From NCBI GenBank assembly GCA_963705155.1, contig CAVPJC010000017.1, positions 124,001 to 188,000 on the forward strand: DNA of 64,000 nt, written 5' to 3'. The notes beneath the pieces were generated by a model that saw nothing but the letters and a program-made list of their open reading frames with translations, had not been told where the DNA came from and ran no database searches. Within the stretch, counting starts at the first letter, position 1, and each line of letters opens with the position of its first letter. Source of the stretch: CAVPJC01 sp963705155 (GTDB taxonomy: Bacteria; Chloroflexota; Anaerolineae; Anaerolineales; UBA4823). The position numbers and the translations under genes were made by a program. Positions 1 to 10,027 of this stretch are shown one piece after another.

Positions 1-1198
1 GGAGGCGCGCAGGATCAAACCAGCGGCGGCGGCCACCACCCATTCGTTTGAATCTACGCATCCCAAAATCTTACTGGGCGGAGCAAAATCCAGGGCGGCC
101 CAGGCCGAGCCATCTCCCCACCCACCATGCGGGCCGCCGGTGAACGACCAGACCACACCCTCTTCAAAAGGCAGGTGCATTTCCGGCTGGCGAATTCCGC
201 CGGGCAGCAGCGGCTCGATGGCATAATCAAAAGGATACCCGAATAAAGCGTTATAGGTGGAAAACACGCCATCCGGGCCGACGGCAAGCTCCCAATCGGC
301 GCGACCATTCAAAATGGCAAACATGGCCTGCACGCCGGCTGTTCCGGCATTAATGGTTGGATCCACCTGGGTGACACTGCCATCGCCCAGCAGCCAGGTG
401 GCCGCGGCGTTGGCTCGCCACAAATAATAACCCCGGTTGAGGTTATTGGCTGCCCAGGCCAGCTGCCGGTACAAGCCTTTGCGCCACTCCTCGCGCACCC
501 CCATGGGGAAGTCTTTTTTGCCTTCCTTAATATCAGTGCGGTCCAGCCAGCCGCTCTGGTACTGCAGAACGGCCAGGAGCAGGCGCGGGCTCACGGAGTA
601 ATCCTGGGCGATGCGGTCAACAATCTGGGCGCCGGTGAGGGTTTTCTCATCCACTTCCTCGGTATATTGAGCCAGGAAACCGCCTCTGGTGCGGATGAAA
701 CCCTCTGTATCAAAGCCAATCGAAGCAGGGCCGTTGACCAGCTCCGAATCTGGAATGATCTTGAAGGCAGGGGCAAGACCTTGCGGGGTGGCTACCGGAA
801 TCGTGAGGGTTTGCCCGACCTCCAGCAAGTTGGGGTTGGCCAGCTGGTTAGCATCCGTCAACTGTTCCAGGCTGACGCCATAGCGCTGGGCAATGATACC
901 CAAAGTATCGCCGCCTTGCACCACATAAGCCTCAGGCTCTGTGCGTGTGGAAGGCAGACGATGGGGATCATCGGGGGTGGGGAGTCAGGATGGGGGAGCC
1001 GGGGATACGGGTGGGCGGCAGAAAGGGGGTGCGAGTGGCAGTTCCAACAGCCGCCTGCGTTGCGACAGCCTGCCCGGGTACGCGCCAGGCGGGCTCGTCT
1101 TCAGGTTCAGCGGAGCGGGAACACGCCAGCGCTGCAATGCAGAGCGCAGCCAGGATGAACCAGAGACGTGAGAGGGGGCGGCGAGCACAAGCGGGCAT
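1..1198 (-). CDS. LysM-containing secreted lipoprotein, partial (runs off left edge), one frameshift
   Basis: The ATG at 1198 begins a lipoprotein signal peptide (hydrophobic stretch ending in lipobox IAALAC), followed by a Pro/Thr-rich linker. At about 970-985 the frame ends at a TGA, and the neighbouring frame continues immediately with a LysM domain (AYVVQGGDTLGIIAQRYGV, then NPNLLEVGQTLTIP), so a one-base shift in the C-run near 975 is likely. Downstream is a long helical region (VDRIAQDYSVSPRLLLAVLQ) and, near the window edge, a segment resembling LytM/M23 (ALDFAPP, VVAAAAGLILRAS), although the first metal-binding His of that family is not evident. A cell-wall-binding, murein-associated role outside the membrane is inferred. 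The C-terminus is missing because the window begins inside the gene. Confidence 0.7.
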
Positions 1199-1275
1199 TT
1201 TTATCTACACGCAAATTTTACCACAGGTTGAGAGTACCCGGCTCAAGAGGTGCAAGGTTCGTGCCGCACCGTAAA

Positions 1276-1322
1276 AATCCACCCACCTGCCCGGACGGGT
1301 AAGCCGGAGAGGTGGGTGGATT
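1276..1322 (-). terminator. Rho-independent terminator of ileS
   Basis: A 13-base inverted repeat (AATCCACCCACCT and its complement) encloses a GC-rich loop and is followed on the minus strand by five T residues. It lies 28 bases beyond the ileS stop. Confidence 0.85.
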
Positions 1323-1349
1323 ATTCTGGGGTGCAAGAGCAAAGATCGT

Positions 1350-4300
1350 TTAGTTGCGCTGCACGCCCAGCAGTAAAGTTTCGCCTTCCACCTGGTGGGT
1401 TTCCGTGTAAGCGCTGGAAGGAGGTGCGCCAGCCACCAGGGCGGTGGTCAGTGTCTCGGCCTGGATGTACTCAGCCCACAGCGGGAAAACGGCAGCGAAC
1501 TCACCGGCTGCCTGGTACCAGGTGGTGATCCGGTCGGAGATATCGAAACCGGCGTCTTTCCGCATGGACTGGATGCGGCGCACAGTCTCACGCGCCAGGC
1601 CTTCGGCGCGCAAGTCAGGTGTGACCGTGGCATCCACAGCCACGGTGATGAGCTTATCAGCAGCTACCGCCAGGCCGGCAGCGGGTTGGGTACTGACCAG
1701 GATTTCGTTGGGGGCCAGCTCCACCTCCTGTCCATCCACCTGCAAAACCACAGGCGCACCGGCTGCAACGCTGCCTGCGACCAAATAGGGATCGGCAGCC
1801 GTCAGTGCAGTACGCAGAGCAGGGAAGCGCGCCCCGAAGCGTGGGCCGAGCAGTTTGTTGTCTGGCATGACTCGATACGTGACAAGCTGGCGAGCCTCCT
1901 GGACGAATTCGAAGGCTTTGACGTTCAGTTCATCGGTGACGATATCCACCAGCTCTTGAGAAAGGCTGCGTGTACCGCCGGCATAGACCATCACCTTGCT
2001 GAGCGGCTGGCGCACCTTGAGGCCGGCGGTGTTGCGGGCGCCCAGACCCAGGCTAGAAACCTGCCGCGCCAGGGCCATCTGCTCCAGCAGGGTTTCATCG
2101 ATCACACTCAGATCAGGCATAGGCCAGGCGGTGTGGTGGACGCTTTCGTGGGCGCCCGCCTGCACGGATAATACCAGGTTATGGTAGATGCTCTCCGTGA
2201 TAAAGGGAATGAAGGGCGCCAGCAGGCGCGCCAGCTTGACCATGACATGGTAGAGTGTGGCGTAGGCATCGTTTTTGTCGGCGTCATGCTCGCTCTTCCA
2301 GAAGCGCCGGCGGCTGCGCCGCACATACCAGTTGGTGAGGTCATCCATCATGGCTTCCAGCACCTGGGTGGCGCTGAGCGGGTCGGAATTTTCCAGGGCA
2401 GCGGTAACGCTTGCCACCACCTGGTTCAGGCGGGCCAGAATCCAGCGGTCTAACAGGCTGCTGCTGTTGGGGGTGGGACCTTCGGGGGTAGTTGGGTTAA
2501 AACCATCACCACCCGGCGTCCAACCATCCAGGTTGGCATAGGTGACCAGGAAGCTGTAAACATTCCACAAGGGAAGGATGAAGCGGCGGCGGGCGTCATC
2601 GCCGCGGTGGTAGCCAAAAAGCAGCTCATTTTCCGGTTTGTGGGCGCAATACAGCCAGCGCATCACATCCACGCCCATTTTATCGGCGGCTTCGTTAAAC
2701 TCGATGGAGTTACCCCACGACTTGTGCATGGGGCGGCCGTCTTCGGCCAGCAAGGTGGCATACCCGAAGTTCTCCAGGAAAGGCGGGCTGTTATCCACCA
2801 CGGTGCCCATGGCCAGCAGGCTGTAGAACCAGTTGCGGAACTGACCCGGAAAGGATTCGCTGATCCAATGGGCGGGGTACCATTGGCGCCAGTATTCACG
2901 ATCGGCGCGATAACTGAGCGTGCTGAAGGAAACGATGCCGGCATCCAGCCAGGGATTGCCCACATCGGGGATACGGCGCATCTCACCGCCGCACTCGCCG
3001 CAGGTGAGCTTCACCTCATCGATAAAGGGGCGGTGAGGTGTGTGGCCTTCAAACTTATCCCAGCCAGAAACGGCGCGCGCCTGCAGCTCGTGTTCATCGC
3101 CGATCACCTCGTAATGACCGCACGCCTGGCAGGTCCAGATGGGCAAGGCCAAACCCCAATAGCGCTTCTTGCTGATCATCCAATCGTGCATGTTGCGCAG
3201 CCAGTCCATCTCCCGGGAATAGCCGAACTCCGGGATCCACTTGATCTGGTCTACCACATCCATGATCTGGTAGCGCAGCGAGCGGGATTTTTCTTCGGGT
3301 GTGAGCTGTTCGCGCGGCTTATCATAGGACTGCCCCATGCTGATAAACCATTCATCCACGAGGCGAAAGACCAGCTCGGTCTTGCAGCGCCAGCAAGTGG
3401 GATAACGGTGGGTATACGACGCCACCTTGTACAGCAGGCCTTTGCGTTCCAGGTCTTTGAAGATTGGGCTGGCAACCTCCGAAACATGCATGCCTGACAG
3501 CCAATCGAAACCATCCACGAAGCGGCCTTCCTCTTCCAGAGGCGCCACCAGGGGCAGACCATACTGGCGGCCGAGTAAAAAGTCTTCCGCGCCGCAGCCT
3601 GGAGCAATGTGGACAATGCCGGTGCCTTCGGTCTCGCCGACGGCATCCCAGAGCAAGACACGATGGGCCTGAACTGCGGAAAGCTGGATATTGGCGGTCA
3701 GCTCGGTGAGATGGGTATGCCCGCCGGGTTTCACCGAGGCAGGCAAATCGTCAAATGGGCCGTCATAAGTCCAGCCATCCATCTCGGCGCCCTTGAGCTC
3801 ACCCAGAACTTCATAGGAACCCTGAAGATTGTGCAGGGTACCCCTGGAAAGGTAGAGCACCTGGTCGCCCTGGCGCACCCTGGCATAGGTGAGATCTGGC
3901 CCGACAGCCGCGGCGACATTGCTGGTGAGCGTCCAGGGGGTGGTGGTCCAAACCAGCAGGGCTTCATTCTGGCGGCCGCGCAGGGGGAATTTAAGGGTCA
4001 CGGCGCGGTGGGTCAGCTCAGCGTAGCCATCGGTGACGATCTCGTGCTGGCTGATGGCGGTGGCGCAGCGCGGGCACCAGGGCATAACGTCGGCGCCGCG
4101 GTAAAGCCAGCCTTTCTCCCAGCATTTTTTGAGGAAGGTCCAGATCATGTAATTGTTTTCAGTGGAGAAGGTGAAATAGCTGCCACCCATCTCGGGTAAA
4201 CCCAGCTGCCCGACGATTTGCTCCACGGTGGCGGTAACCGGTCCTCGCGGACCTTGAACCGTGATAACCCGGTCGGGATCGGTTTCCAGCAGGTCAGCCA

Positions 4301-4760
4301 GCTCGCGCAGCATGACGGTGTCATTCCAGTCCATCCAATACCCCAGGCGGATGGACTGTTCGGTCTGCACGGCTGCATAGCGCAAGACACGCGCCTTGCA
4401 CTTGCGGACAAACTGTTCCAGGCCGAATTCCTCGATGTCTTTTTTGGAGGAAAAGCCCATTTCTTTTTCGACTTCCACTTCTACCCATAAGCCCTGGCAG
4501 TCGAAGCCGTTCTGGTAGCGCAGTTTACGCCCGCGCATGGCCCAGAAACGCTGGAAGAGATCTTTATAGGTGCGTCCCCACCCGTGATGCACGCCCATCG
4601 GGTTGTTAGCGGTGATGGGACCGTCAATGAATGACCAGTGAGGGTCGTGATCGTGAACCTGGCGCAGCTTTTGGAATGCGCCGCTCTCTTTCCAGTGCTG
4701 GAGCAGCTCACGCTCCTGAGCGGGAAAATCCACCTTGGTGGGTACTTCTTTGAACACCAT
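1350..4760 (-). CDS. ileS: Isoleucyl-tRNA synthetase
   Basis: A 1136-residue class I synthetase that charges tRNA-Ile in the cytoplasm. The HIGH box near residue 58 reads HHGW (in GVHHGWGRTYKDLF), and the KMSKS equivalent near residue 677 reads MHKSWGN. The CP1 editing domain lies between them (VWTTTPWTLTSN, GTGIVHIAPGCGAEDF), and the C-terminal half has the anticodon-binding helices (NWYVRRSRRRFW). Length fits the long IleRS type. The start ATG is preceded by AGGAGATGGAGG. The leader carries a T-box with a candidate AUC (Ile) specifier, which independently supports Ile specificity over Val or Leu. The gene is intact, with a terminator just after it. Confidence 0.95.
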   Translation of the reverse strand: MVFKEVPTKVDFPAQERELLQHWKESGAFQKLRQVHDHDPHWSFIDGPITANNPMGVHHGWGRTYKDLFQRFWAMRGRKLRYQNGFDCQGLWVEVEVEKEMGFSSKKDIEEFGLEQFVRKCKARVLRYAAVQTEQSIRLGYWMDWNDTVMLRELADLLETDPDRVITVQGPRGPVTATVEQIVGQLGLPEMGGSYFTFSTENNYMIWTFLKKCWEKGWLYRGADVMPWCPRCATAISQHEIVTDGYAELTHRAVTLKFPLRGRQNEALLVWTTTPWTLTSNVAAAVGPDLTYARVRQGDQVLYLSRGTLHNLQGSYEVLGELKGAEMDGWTYDGPFDDLPASVKPGGHTHLTELTANIQLSAVQAHRVLLWDAVGETEGTGIVHIAPGCGAEDFLLGRQYGLPLVAPLEEEGRFVDGFDWLSGMHVSEVASPIFKDLERKGLLYKVASYTHRYPTCWRCKTELVFRLVDEWFISMGQSYDKPREQLTPEEKSRSLRYQIMDVVDQIKWIPEFGYSREMDWLRNMHDWMISKKRYWGLALPIWTCQACGHYEVIGDEHELQARAVSGWDKFEGHTPHRPFIDEVKLTCGECGGEMRRIPDVGNPWLDAGIVSFSTLSYRADREYWRQWYPAHWISESFPGQFRNWFYSLLAMGTVVDNSPPFLENFGYATLLAEDGRPMHKSWGNSIEFNEAADKMGVDVMRWLYCAHKPENELLFGYHRGDDARRRFILPLWNVYSFLVTYANLDGWTPGGDGFNPTTPEGPTPNSSSLLDRWILARLNQVVASVTAALENSDPLSATQVLEAMMDDLTNWYVRRSRRRFWKSEHDADKNDAYATLYHVMVKLARLLAPFIPFITESIYHNLVLSVQAGAHESVHHTAWPMPDLSVIDETLLEQMALARQVSSLGLGARNTAGLKVRQPLSKVMVYAGGTRSLSQELVDIVTDELNVKAFEFVQEARQLVTYRVMPDNKLLGPRFGARFPALRTALTAADPYLVAGSVAAGAPVVLQVDGQEVELAPNEILVSTQPAAGLAVAADKLITVAVDATVTPDLRAEGLARETVRRIQSMRKDAGFDISDRITTWYQAAGEFAAVFPLWAEYIQAETLTTALVAGAPPSSAYTETHQVEGETLLLGVQRN

Positions 4761-4781
4761 GTTACCTCCATCTCCTTAAAA

Positions 4782-5050
4782 CAAAACTCTCGTCCCGCTT
4801 CCCGGGGACGAGAGCAGCAAAATCACTCCCGCGGTACCACCCTGGTTCCCGCCAGATGGCGGGCGCCTCACAGGCTGAACAGCACAGGCTATTCAGCAGC
4901 CCTGGATAACGGGGGGCAAACCCGGCGCGCTTACTTTCAATTCAGCTTACGGCTCCGGAAGGATTTTCAGCCTGTTGGTCCGCCCCGGCTTTCACCATTC
5001 CCGGGGTCGCTGCCGGCCCTGACCAGGCTTACTCGTTTCCATCACAGCCT
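4782..5050 (-). promoter_or_regulatory. T-box riboswitch in the ileS leader
   Basis: The canonical T-box sequence GGTGGTACCGCGGGAGTG is on the minus strand at 4824-4842. It is followed by a terminator hairpin at 4782-4814 (CTCTCGTCCC stem, then TTTTGTTTT) just before the ileS ribosome site. Upstream is a long stem I region; in CTGAAAATCCTTCCGGAGCC (about 4951-4970) the ATC at 4962-4964 sits where the specifier codon is expected, matching isoleucine. In the known mechanism uncharged tRNA-Ile pairs with specifier and T-box to form the antiterminator. Stem boundaries were not folded computationally. Confidence 0.92.
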
Positions 5051-5069
5051 TTATGGATTATGAATGGGG

Positions 5070-5098
5070 ATTATCCCACAAATCGACAAGATGGTCAA
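5070..5098 (-). promoter_or_regulatory. Sigma70-type promoter of the T-box/ileS unit
   Basis: Minus-strand TTGACC (5093-5098) and GATAAT (5070-5075) are separated by 17 bases, placing the transcript start just ahead of stem I of the T-box. Confidence 0.8.
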
Positions 5099-5129
5099 CG
5101 CCTGTAAACCGTGTACCTGAAACACTGGC

Positions 5130-6747
5130 TCAGCTCTTGCGAGCCAGCACCACCAGGGTGATATCGTCCTGGTATGCGCTGTCGCCGGTGAAGCGCTGCA
5201 CTTCGCTGACCACCGCTTCCTGGATGTCTTTTGCAGGGTGACCAATCAGCGGGCGGATGACTTCCAACAATCGCTTTTCGCCAAACATCTCACCGCGCCG
5301 GTTTTGAGCCTCGGTAACGCCATCGGTGTACAGCAGGAGCATATCGCCAGGGATCAGCTTGATGATCTTTTGCTGCCAGGAGGCCTCTTTCAGAATACCC
5401 AGGGCCATACCGGTACGGTACAAACGATCCACCGGTTTGCCTTTTTGGGTGCTGAGCACAAAAGGCGGGTTGTGACCGGCGTTGACATAGCGCAGCCGGC
5501 CGGTTTCCGGCTCGAGCACACCGTAGAAAGCTGTAATAAACATGCTGCCACGCGTATCCGAAAGGATGCGCTCGTTGACGGAGGCCATGGCAAAGGCAGG
5601 CAGAGTCTGGTATTGGGCGGCGTAGGTGCGGATGAGGGTGCTGGTGAGGGCCATAAAGACAGCCGCCCCCAGGCCTTTATCGGTGACATCTGCGGTAACG
5701 ATGCCCCAATTGCCATTGGCAAGAGGAATGAAATCGTAAAAATCACCCGAAGTCTCCCGGGCGGGTATCAGCCGGGAGACCAGGTCCCAGCCGCGCAGGA
5801 CAGGCGGTTTTTCAGGCAGAATGCCAGCCTGGATACGTCCGGCCATCTTCAATTCCTGAACGGTGGTCTGCTGGTAGAGGCGGCCCTCCTGCACCTGGGC
5901 TTTTTTCATGGCCGAGGCGAGCAAAGCAGCCACCGATTGCACAATGGGGAGCATTTCGTCCAGGTCTTCTGGCACCCGAGATTGGTTCAAGCCGATGCCG
6001 CCGGCGGGCTGGCTGCCGCCAGAAGCCGGAAAAGGCGCCAGGATGAGACAGCTGCCGGAAGCCTGCTCACCGCCCCAGGGCAGGGAATCGCCGGAGGTAA
6101 AACTGGCGGTTTTTTCCTGGCTGCGCAGCCATCTCCAGCAGGTCTCGGCGACAAGCTGGTGGCTTTGCTGCGGATAAATATAAAGGTTTTCGCCAGGGAA
6201 CAGGCGCACCTGGATGTTCCATTCCGGGAATATGAACGGCAGGTGACACGCCAGGGCGTCGGTGAGATCCGCCACGACGGGCAATTCGGCGCGCATTTCA
6301 TCGCCCAGCTTGCCCAGATGGTCGGCGCTGAGAATGTCGCGCGCCAATTCGGCGACCACCGGGCGCTCACCAAGCATGGCGCGCTGGATGGCCTCGACAA
6401 CCTCAGCCGCAGACAGGTGTACAGAAAGGCAGCAAGTGGCGCCGGCTTCCAAGGCGGCTTCCACCAGGTCGGTATCACCCATGCCGTTCAAGACCAGAAT
6501 ATTGATTTTAGGCCAGTTCTGCCGGACGGTGCGGATGAGGGCAGCAGGCTCCACATCGGGCAAATTAGCCGCCATGAGGAGCACATCGGGTTGGAGCATC
6601 TGGCAGAGCTGCAGGGTTTCAGCGCCATCACCGGCTTCACCAACCAGGCGCAGATCGGCATGCGCGGTAGCGATGGCCCCCAACCCCCGGCGTATGATCT
6701 CCCGGCTGTCGGCGACAACCAGGCGGATGGGCTCTTTTTGAACTCAT
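5130..6747 (-). CDS. RsbU/SpoIIE-type PP2C phosphatase with degenerate receiver domain, frameshift near start
   Basis: The open frame starts at 6683, but the receiver domain begins earlier. ATG 6747 (MSSK) connects to EPIRLVVADSREIIRRGLG if one A is removed from the A-run at 6735-6739. The domain order is receiver-like (1-120), a GAF-like middle, and a SpoIIE phosphatase at the C-terminus with metal ligands in SGDFYDFIPL, VTADVTDKGLGAAVFMA and YQDDITLVVLA. In the receiver the phospho-acceptor Asp is replaced (LLMAANLPDVE) and the switch Lys is absent (CLSVHL), so phosphorylation by a kinase is unlikely. Family members dephosphorylate anti-anti-sigma factors; no partner is nearby. It is divergent from yqeY. 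Confidence 0.85.
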
Positions 6748-6921
6748 ATCGATTTCCTTTATCTGCCTGACCGGTGAACCTTGCTCAAAGTATTATTTTA
6801 ACAGGAAAATCACGGGCGGGGCGAAGAAATCGTGTCAGGCTGGTGATGGTTGGGTCACGGAGCATTCATTTTGGGGTATACTCACCAAAAGCAGGCACCC
6901 TGCCATGATCGAGGAAGAGCT

Positions 6922-7366
6922 ATGCCAATAAAGACACAGTTAGAAAATGACGTAAAAGACGCTATGCGCGCCCGGGACGAGCAGCGAAAGAATACCCTGC
7001 GGCTGGCGCTGGCAGCGATAAAATTTGCAGAAATTGAGGGCCGCACCGTTTTAGACGATGCTGCAATCATTGCCATCTTACAAAAAGAGATCAAAGCGCG
7101 CCGCGAAACGATTGCAGATGCCGAACACGCTGGTCGCCCGGGTACAACGCTGGAGGCGAATGCAGAAATATCCATTTTGGAAGCTTACCTGCCCATGACA
7201 GCTAACGCCAGAAGACCTGGAGAAGCTGGCCCGTGAAGCGATTGCCGAAGTGGGGGCCACCTCGGCCAAAGAGATGGGCCAGGTGATGAAGGTGCTGGTG
7301 CCGCGCCTGCAGGGGCGGGCCACCGGCAGCGAGGCCAACCAGGTGGTGCGTAAACTATTGCAATGA
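6922..7366 (+). CDS. yqeY: GatB/YqeY domain protein, frameshifted near the C-terminus
   Basis: A small helical YqeY-type protein related to the tail of GatB, the tRNA amidotransferase subunit. ATG 6922 (MPIKTQLENDVKDAMRARD) is chosen because homologous sequence begins there. The typical motif ILEAYLP appears at about residue 90. At 7195-7200 a single extra base breaks the frame; the next frame continues LTPEDLEKLAREAIAEVGA and ends RKLLQ at 7366. The stop overlaps the next gene's ATG (ATGA), suggesting translational coupling. A TATACT -10 element lies at about 6878. The exact function of stand-alone YqeY proteins is unclear. Confidence 0.85.
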
Positions 7367-9540
7367 ACGACCCTTCCGCTGGCAGGCGAAGATTTTTCTT
7401 TTTTCTACTCCTGATCGTCACTTCCGGCATATCGCTGGCAGCCCTGGTGTTGCCTACGCTCGCGCCACTTTCAAATCCAGCCCTGCAGGCCGGGCAGGTG
7501 GCGCCGCAGGATTTCCTGGCGCCAGGAGATATTTCTTATGAGAGCGCTGCCCTGACCCAGGTTCAGCGCGAAGCCGCAGCCCGAGCCGTAGCCAGGGTTT
7601 ACACCGCCACCGACACCAACATTGCCCGCCGGCAGCTCGAAGAGCTGCGTACAGCCCTGGTCTTCATTACCAGCGTGCGGTCGGATGCATTTGCGAAGGA
7701 TGAACAAAAACTGGCCGACCTGGCCGCGCTGGAAAACGTGCAGCTTGGCAAGGAAACCGCCACAGCGATCCTGGAGCTCAACGATTCGCGCTGGCAGATT
7801 GTACAGCAGGAAGCAATTGTGGTGCTGGAGCAGTTGATGCGCAGCACGATCCGCGAGGACCGCCTGGAAGACGCCCGGCGCAACGCGCCCACCCTGGTGA
7901 GTTTTTCACTGCCAGAAGAGCAGGCCCAGATCGTCTCTGAGCTGGTTGCGGCCTTTGTGACCCCCAACAGTTTTTACAGCGAGTCGCTGACCGATGCAGC
8001 CCGCCAGAAGGCAAGCGACAGCATCACACCGGTGATGCGCACCTTCAAGGCCAACGAAACCGTTGTACAGCGCGGGCGGGTGCTCAGCGAAGCCGATCTT
8101 GAGGCGCTGCAGGAGATGGGCCTGGTGAAGCCGGCTATCAGTTGGAAAGAGCTGGCAAGCGCGGCCGCCCTGGTGTTCCTGGGGATTACCTTCACGCTCT
8201 TTTACCTGCGGCGCAACACACGCCTGCTCAAAGACGCCCGCGCCCTGACCCTGATTGCGATCCTGTTCCTTGTATTTCTGATATCGGCGCGGCTGGCAAT
8301 CCGCAGCAATATTGTCATCTCGTATATCTTCCCTCTGGCAGCCTACGCCCTGACCACAGCGGCACTGTTTGGCGCTGAGCCAGCCCTGATTTCGACCCTC
8401 TCGCTTTCCATTCTGGTGGCCTACGGTCTGCCCAATTCGCTGGACCTGACCCTGTATTACACCCTGAGCAGCTTTTTTGGCATCCTCACCCTGGGACGCG
8501 CCCGCCGCCTGGTAACTTTCTTCTGGGCCGGCGCGGTGGTCGCCGGGTGCGGGGCTCTCATCGCCGTAGCCTACCGCCTGCCCCAACCCAATACCGACCT
8601 GCTGGAGATCGCCACGCTGACCGGCGCCGCCCTGCTCAACGGCATCGCCTCAGCCAGCCTGACCGTGCTGCTGCAATTCTTCCTGGCGCAGTTCCTTGGA
8701 ATGACCACCGCGCTGCAACTGCTGGAAATCTCACGCCCCGACCACCCTGCGCTGCAGTTGATTTTGCGCAATTCTCCCGGCACCTACCAGCACAGCCTGC
8801 AGGTTGCAAATCTGGCAGAGCAGGCCGCCGAGCGCATTCACGCCAATACCCTGTTGACCCGCGTGGGGGCGCTCTACCACGATATTGGCAAGGCGCTGAC
8901 GCCGGCTTTTTTCATCGAAAACCAACTGCCTGGCAGCAGCAACGCTCACGACCTCCTGGATCCCTTATCCAGCGCTGAGATCATCCTGCGCCACGTGTCA
9001 GATGGTGTGCAGCTGGCGCGCAAGTACCGGCTGCCGGTGCCCATCCAGGATTTCATCCTGGAGCATCATGGAACAATGCTGGCCCGTTACCAGTTTGTCA
9101 ATGCCGTCAAGGCTGCTGGAGGCGATGAGAGTCAGGTGGATGCGGAGCTCTTTCGCTACCCCGGCCCGCGGCCGCGCACCCGTGAGACGGCAATTTTGAT
9201 GCTGGCCGATGGCAGCGAAGCACGCGTGCGCGCCGGACGCCCTAAAGACGAGGTTGAACTGAAGGGATTAATCAAAACCGTAATCAACGACCGGATAGCC
9301 GACGGCCAACTGGGTGATACCAACCTGACGCTGCGAGACCTGGAAATAATCGCAAATTCGTTCACGACCACGCTGCGGGGCATTTACCACCCGCGAATTG
9401 AATACCCGCACCTGGATAAACCCCCGGTGGTACGACCAGACCCCAACCCCACCGTACCTATTGCGGGACGCGCCCTTGCCGAAAGCCTCAGCCCAACCCC
9501 GCCCGAAACCCAGGAGGAAAAACCCCCGATAACAACATGA
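7363..9540 (+). CDS. pgpH: 7TM-HD domain phosphohydrolase (PgpH family)
   Basis: A 725-residue inner-membrane protein. The N-terminal TM helix is followed by a long extracytoplasmic domain (to about residue 260), a block of roughly seven TM helices (about 265-450), and a cytoplasmic HD domain with TYQHSLQVAN, GALYHDIGK and LEHHGT. In Listeria and other Firmicutes this family hydrolyses c-di-AMP; the same substrate here is inferred. It overlaps yqeY upstream and ybeY downstream by four bases each, the gene order commonly seen in Gram-positive bacteria (pgpH, ybeY, dgkA). The tail after the HD domain is Pro-rich. Confidence 0.9.
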   Translation: MNDPSAGRRRFFFFLLLIVTSGISLAALVLPTLAPLSNPALQAGQVAPQDFLAPGDISYESAALTQVQREAAARAVARVYTATDTNIARRQLEELRTALVFITSVRSDAFAKDEQKLADLAALENVQLGKETATAILELNDSRWQIVQQEAIVVLEQLMRSTIREDRLEDARRNAPTLVSFSLPEEQAQIVSELVAAFVTPNSFYSESLTDAARQKASDSITPVMRTFKANETVVQRGRVLSEADLEALQEMGLVKPAISWKELASAAALVFLGITFTLFYLRRNTRLLKDARALTLIAILFLVFLISARLAIRSNIVISYIFPLAAYALTTAALFGAEPALISTLSLSILVAYGLPNSLDLTLYYTLSSFFGILTLGRARRLVTFFWAGAVVAGCGALIAVAYRLPQPNTDLLEIATLTGAALLNGIASASLTVLLQFFLAQFLGMTTALQLLEISRPDHPALQLILRNSPGTYQHSLQVANLAEQAAERIHANTLLTRVGALYHDIGKALTPAFFIENQLPGSSNAHDLLDPLSSAEIILRHVSDGVQLARKYRLPVPIQDFILEHHGTMLARYQFVNAVKAAGGDESQVDAELFRYPGPRPRTRETAILMLADGSEARVRAGRPKDEVELKGLIKTVINDRIADGQLGDTNLTLRDLEIIANSFTTTLRGIYHPRIEYPHLDKPPVVRPDPNPTVPIAGRALAESLSPTPPETQEEKPPITT

Positions 9541-10007
9541 TCAACATACTGGTTGCTGAAGAAATTCACCCGGCTACCCTGCCGGAACTGCAAGACATGG
9601 CCTTTGTGGAACGCGCGGTAAACGTGACGCTGCGCCTGGCTTCTCAGCCCCAGGATGCCAATGTGACGATTGTCATCGCCGGCGACGACCAGCTGCAAGA
9701 GCTCAATAAACAATTCCTGGATATCGACGCCCCCACCGACGTGCTTTCCTTTCCCGCCGACGAGATCGACCCGGAAACCGGGGAGCCTTACCTGGGGGAT
9801 GTCGTCATCTCGTATGCCCGAGCGGCCGCTCAGGCCGCGGCTGGAGGGCACTCCGTTCTGGATGAGCTGCAGCTCCTGGTGGTGCACGGGGTGCTGCACC
9901 TGCTGGGACATGACCACGCCAGCGTGGATGAGAAAGCGCACATGTGGGCCGTGCAGAAGCAGGCGCTGGTTGAGCTGGGCTGCGCCATCAACGGATCAAT
10001 GGAATAG
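9537..10007 (+). CDS. ybeY: Endoribonuclease YbeY
   Basis: A 156-residue cytoplasmic metalloprotein of rRNA maturation and ribosome quality control. It has the zinc motif HGVLHLLGHDH (three His ligands) near residue 122 and the conserved PTDVLSFP segment near residue 63. The start overlaps the stop of the HD-domain gene (ATGA). The C-terminus (MWAVQKQAL) fits the family. It is complete. Confidence 0.95.
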   Translation: MINILVAEEIHPATLPELQDMAFVERAVNVTLRLASQPQDANVTIVIAGDDQLQELNKQFLDIDAPTDVLSFPADEIDPETGEPYLGDVVISYARAAAQAAAGGHSVLDELQLLVVHGVLHLLGHDHASVDEKAHMWAVQKQALVELGCAINGSME

Positions 10008-10027
10008 AACCCATCCAGCAGAGAGCC

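Noticed and set aside
5238..6770. 510-codon plus-strand open frame opposite the phosphatase gene
   Set aside because: Its product has no recognisable motif, while the minus strand encodes clear SpoIIE signatures. It is an antisense shadow caused by GC-rich codon use.
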